From NCBI GenBank assembly GCA_029244465.1, contig JAQWQN010000067.1, forward strand, positions 1 through 14,735: a DNA stretch of 14,735 bases. The letters are read 5' to 3'. The DNA comes from Pseudomonadales bacterium. GTDB lineage: Bacteria > Pseudomonadota > Gammaproteobacteria > Pseudomonadales > Azotimanducaceae. A program made the position numbers and the translations under genes. Shown here one piece after another: positions 12,923-14,735 of the stretch (position 1 is its first letter; each line of letters begins with the position of its first letter). A model generated the notes under the pieces. It saw only the letters and a program-made list of their open reading frames with translations, made no database searches and had not been told where the DNA came from.

Positions 12923-14735
12923 CTACTCCCCTCGTATCGCTCGCCAGACCTTTTCTGGTGTGGCTGGCATGCTGATGTCTTTGTTCCCCAACGCATGGGT
13001 AATCGCGTTCATGATCGCGGCTGGTGAGCCAATGGCCCCTGCCTCGCCACACCCCTTAACTCCAAGAGGATTATGCGTACACGGTGTCACTGTTGTATCA
13101 ACGATAAAATCTGGCAAATCGTCCGCCCTCGGCATGCAGTAGTCCATGAACGAGCCAGTCTGCAGTTGCCCGTACTCGTCATACACGCCTTGTTCCATGA
13201 TCGCCTGCCCCGCGCCCTGGGCAACACCACCGTGTACCTGACCATGCACAATCAATGGGTTAATAATATGACCAAAGTCATCGACAGCGACGAAGTTGAC
13301 TAGGTCGACCACACCGGTTTCGATATCAATCTCCACCTCCGCGATATGCGTTCCAGCTGGGTAGGTGAAATTGCCCGGGTCGTAGAACGCTTTTTCACTC
13401 AAGCCTGGTTCTAGATCCTCGGGATAGTCGGCTGGAACGTACGAAGCGAAAGCGACTTCTTGAATTGACATCGACTGATTACTGTCACTCAGTGTGAAAT
13501 CTCCAGCGTGGAAATCAATCTGATCAACGCTGGCTTTCATCATATGGGCAGCAATCTTCTTGCCTTTCTCGATGATCTTGTCTGCCGCCACTACAAGTGC
13601 CGAGCCGCCGACCGCTAACGATCTAGATCCATAGGTGCCCAAGCCAAATTCCGTACGCCCCGTGTCCCCATGGACAACATTAATATCATCGTACGGTATG
13701 CCGAGTTTGTCAGAGACAACCTGGGCAAACGTTGTCTCGTGACCTTGCCCGTGACTATGAGACCCAGTGAAGACACTGGCAGAACCCGTGGCGTTAATTC
13801 GAATTTCGCCACTCTCATACAGCCCGACGCCGGCACCAAGCTCAATTGCGAGCTTTGACGGCGCCAGACCACACGCCTCGATGTAACATGCGAAACCAAT
13901 CCCTCGTCGCGTGCCTTGCTCAGCAGCTGTGGCACGACGACCCTCGAAGCCATCGTAATCAATCGCTTGCAGCGCCTTGTCTAGACTTGCCTCGTAGTCA
14001 CCCGTGTCATAAACCAAAGCAACGGGCGTTTCATAGGGAAAATCCTCTGGCTGGATCATGTTCATCCGACGCAGATCCGCAGGGTCCTTACCCAACTCTC
14101 GAGCTGCTTGCTCAACTATCCGCTCAATGACATAGGTTGCTTCCGGCCTACCCGCACCTCGATACGCATCTACAGGAGCGGTGTTCGTGTACACCCCTTC
14201 TACCTCAACGTATATATTGGGCGTCTTGTATTGTCCTGCTAACAGCGTGCCGTATAGGTAAGTGGGTACCGCAGAGCCAAACGTCGACAGATAGGCCCCT
14301 AGATTCGCGGTCGTTTGTACTTTTAGCGCCGTAAATCGACCTTGATCATCGAGCGCAAGCTCTGCATGTGTAACGTGGTCGCGACCATGCGCGTCGGCCA
14401 AGAAGCTCTCACTTCGTTCCGCCACCCACTTTATCGGTCGGCGTAGCTTTCCGGCCGCCCAGATAACCGTCGTTTCTTCAGAGTAAACAAATATCTTGGA
14501 CCCAAAGCCACCTCCAACATCAGGCGCCACTATTCGCAGCTTGTGTTCAGGGGCGACTTGCACGAAGGCACTCAATATCAAACGCTCTAGATGAGGATTC
14601 TGACTTGTGGTGTAAAGCGTGTAATCACCTGTCGCCGCCTCAAACACACCGAGGCACGCTCTTGGTTCAAGTGCATTAGGAATCAAACGGTTGTTGGTCA
14701 AATCAATCGTCGTTACATGTGCAGCTTTTGCAAAT
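12923..14735 (-). CDS. coxL-like: Molybdenum hydroxylase large subunit, form II CoxL-like (N-terminus off the window)
   Basis: The frame is open from the window edge to the TAG at 12925-12923, giving about 603 residues; roughly 180 N-terminal residues are missing. It is the molybdopterin-binding subunit of the xanthine oxidase/CO dehydrogenase family. Landmarks are NNRLIPNALEPRA, QNPHLERL, VGGGFGSK and the catalytic Glu loop VKGCGEAGAIGSPAAI near the C-terminus. The active-site loop reads AYRGAGRPE. True CO dehydrogenases (form I) have AYRCSFR with the copper-binding Cys; AYRGAGR marks form II enzymes, whose substrate is mostly not CO. It is therefore likely to hydroxylate an aldehyde, an N-heterocycle or another organic molecule. 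It is the first visible gene of the operon with the FAD subunit and PhyH protein. Confidence 0.95.
   Translation of the reverse strand, partial: FAKAAHVTTIDLTNNRLIPNALEPRACLGVFEAATGDYTLYTTSQNPHLERLILSAFVQVAPEHKLRIVAPDVGGGFGSKIFVYSEETTVIWAAGKLRRPIKWVAERSESFLADAHGRDHVTHAELALDDQGRFTALKVQTTANLGAYLSTFGSAVPTYLYGTLLAGQYKTPNIYVEVEGVYTNTAPVDAYRGAGRPEATYVIERIVEQAARELGKDPADLRRMNMIQPEDFPYETPVALVYDTGDYEASLDKALQAIDYDGFEGRRATAAEQGTRRGIGFACYIEACGLAPSKLAIELGAGVGLYESGEIRINATGSASVFTGSHSHGQGHETTFAQVVSDKLGIPYDDINVVHGDTGRTEFGLGTYGSRSLAVGGSALVVAADKIIEKGKKIAAHMMKASVDQIDFHAGDFTLSDSNQSMSIQEVAFASYVPADYPEDLEPGLSEKAFYDPGNFTYPAGTHIAEVEIDIETGVVDLVNFVAVDDFGHIINPLIVHGQVHGGVAQGAGQAIMEQGVYDEYGQLQTGSFMDYCMPRADDLPDFIVDTTVTPCTHNPLGVKGCGEAGAIGSPAAIMNAITHALGNKDISMPATPEKVWRAIRGE

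Noticed and set aside
12923..14735. Calling this a true aerobic CO dehydrogenase
   Set aside because: The active-site loop reads AYRGAGR and lacks the copper-binding Cys of form I enzymes.

Overview
The window reads as a piece of a proteobacterial chromosome. It is most likely gammaproteobacterial, of the lipid- and aromatic-degrading marine type. This is inferred from gene content (thiolase/DUF35/MaoC, EstB-like serine hydrolase, PhyH dioxygenase, form II CoxLM-like enzyme, MarR, GST) and from an L7/L12-like repeat protein; no marker gene fixes the taxon. G+C is a little above one half by eye. There are no tRNA or rRNA genes, insertion sequences, CRISPR or phage genes.

Layout. 1-2033, minus strand: GST, a MarR regulator with a near-perfect palindrome just before its start, a carotenoid-oxygenase gene reduced to a pseudogene, and the start of a Tat-exported PhoD-type alkaline phosphatase that leaves the window. 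2071-3927: an acidic protein of unknown function with an L7/L12-like N-terminus, divergent from a zinc-dependent MDR alcohol dehydrogenase. 3928-4331: about 400 bp without a recognisable gene. 4332-6310: an alpha/beta hydrolase convergent with an EstB/class C beta-lactamase-like serine hydrolase. 6358-8860: a thiolase-fold protein and its zinc-ribbon/OB-fold (DUF35) partner, translationally coupled on the minus strand and divergent from a MaoC-type double hot-dog hydratase. 8861-10236: a possible decayed open frame, a SnoaL/NTF2-like protein, and an SDR gene that has lost its middle third. 10237-11112: a SERHL-like alpha/beta hydrolase. 11113-11299: a convergent intergenic region rich in inverted repeats. 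11300-14735, minus strand: an operon of a molybdenum hydroxylase large subunit (N-terminus off the window), its FAD subunit and a PhyH-like dioxygenase.

How the genes may work together (inference). The set looks catabolic: CoA-thioester hydration (MaoC), C-C cleavage or thiolysis (thiolase fold plus DUF35), hydrolases, an alcohol dehydrogenase, an SDR, a 2-oxoglutarate hydroxylase and a molybdenum hydroxylase. It resembles accessory pathways for terpenoid, steroid or other branched lipids. The thiolase-like protein has no cysteine where the family nucleophile sits, so an aldolase-type reaction such as that of Ltp2-DUF35 is a fair hypothesis.

The most notable signal is gene erosion. The carotenoid oxygenase carries a one-base frameshift, two internal deletions, a premature stop and substituted iron ligands. 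The SDR carries an internal deletion of roughly 100 codons. Two weaker remnants may lie nearby. I did not find a convincing novel multi-gene system. The best candidates for a second look are the MarR palindrome, the thiolase-DUF35-MaoC module, the repeat protein and the decay pattern.
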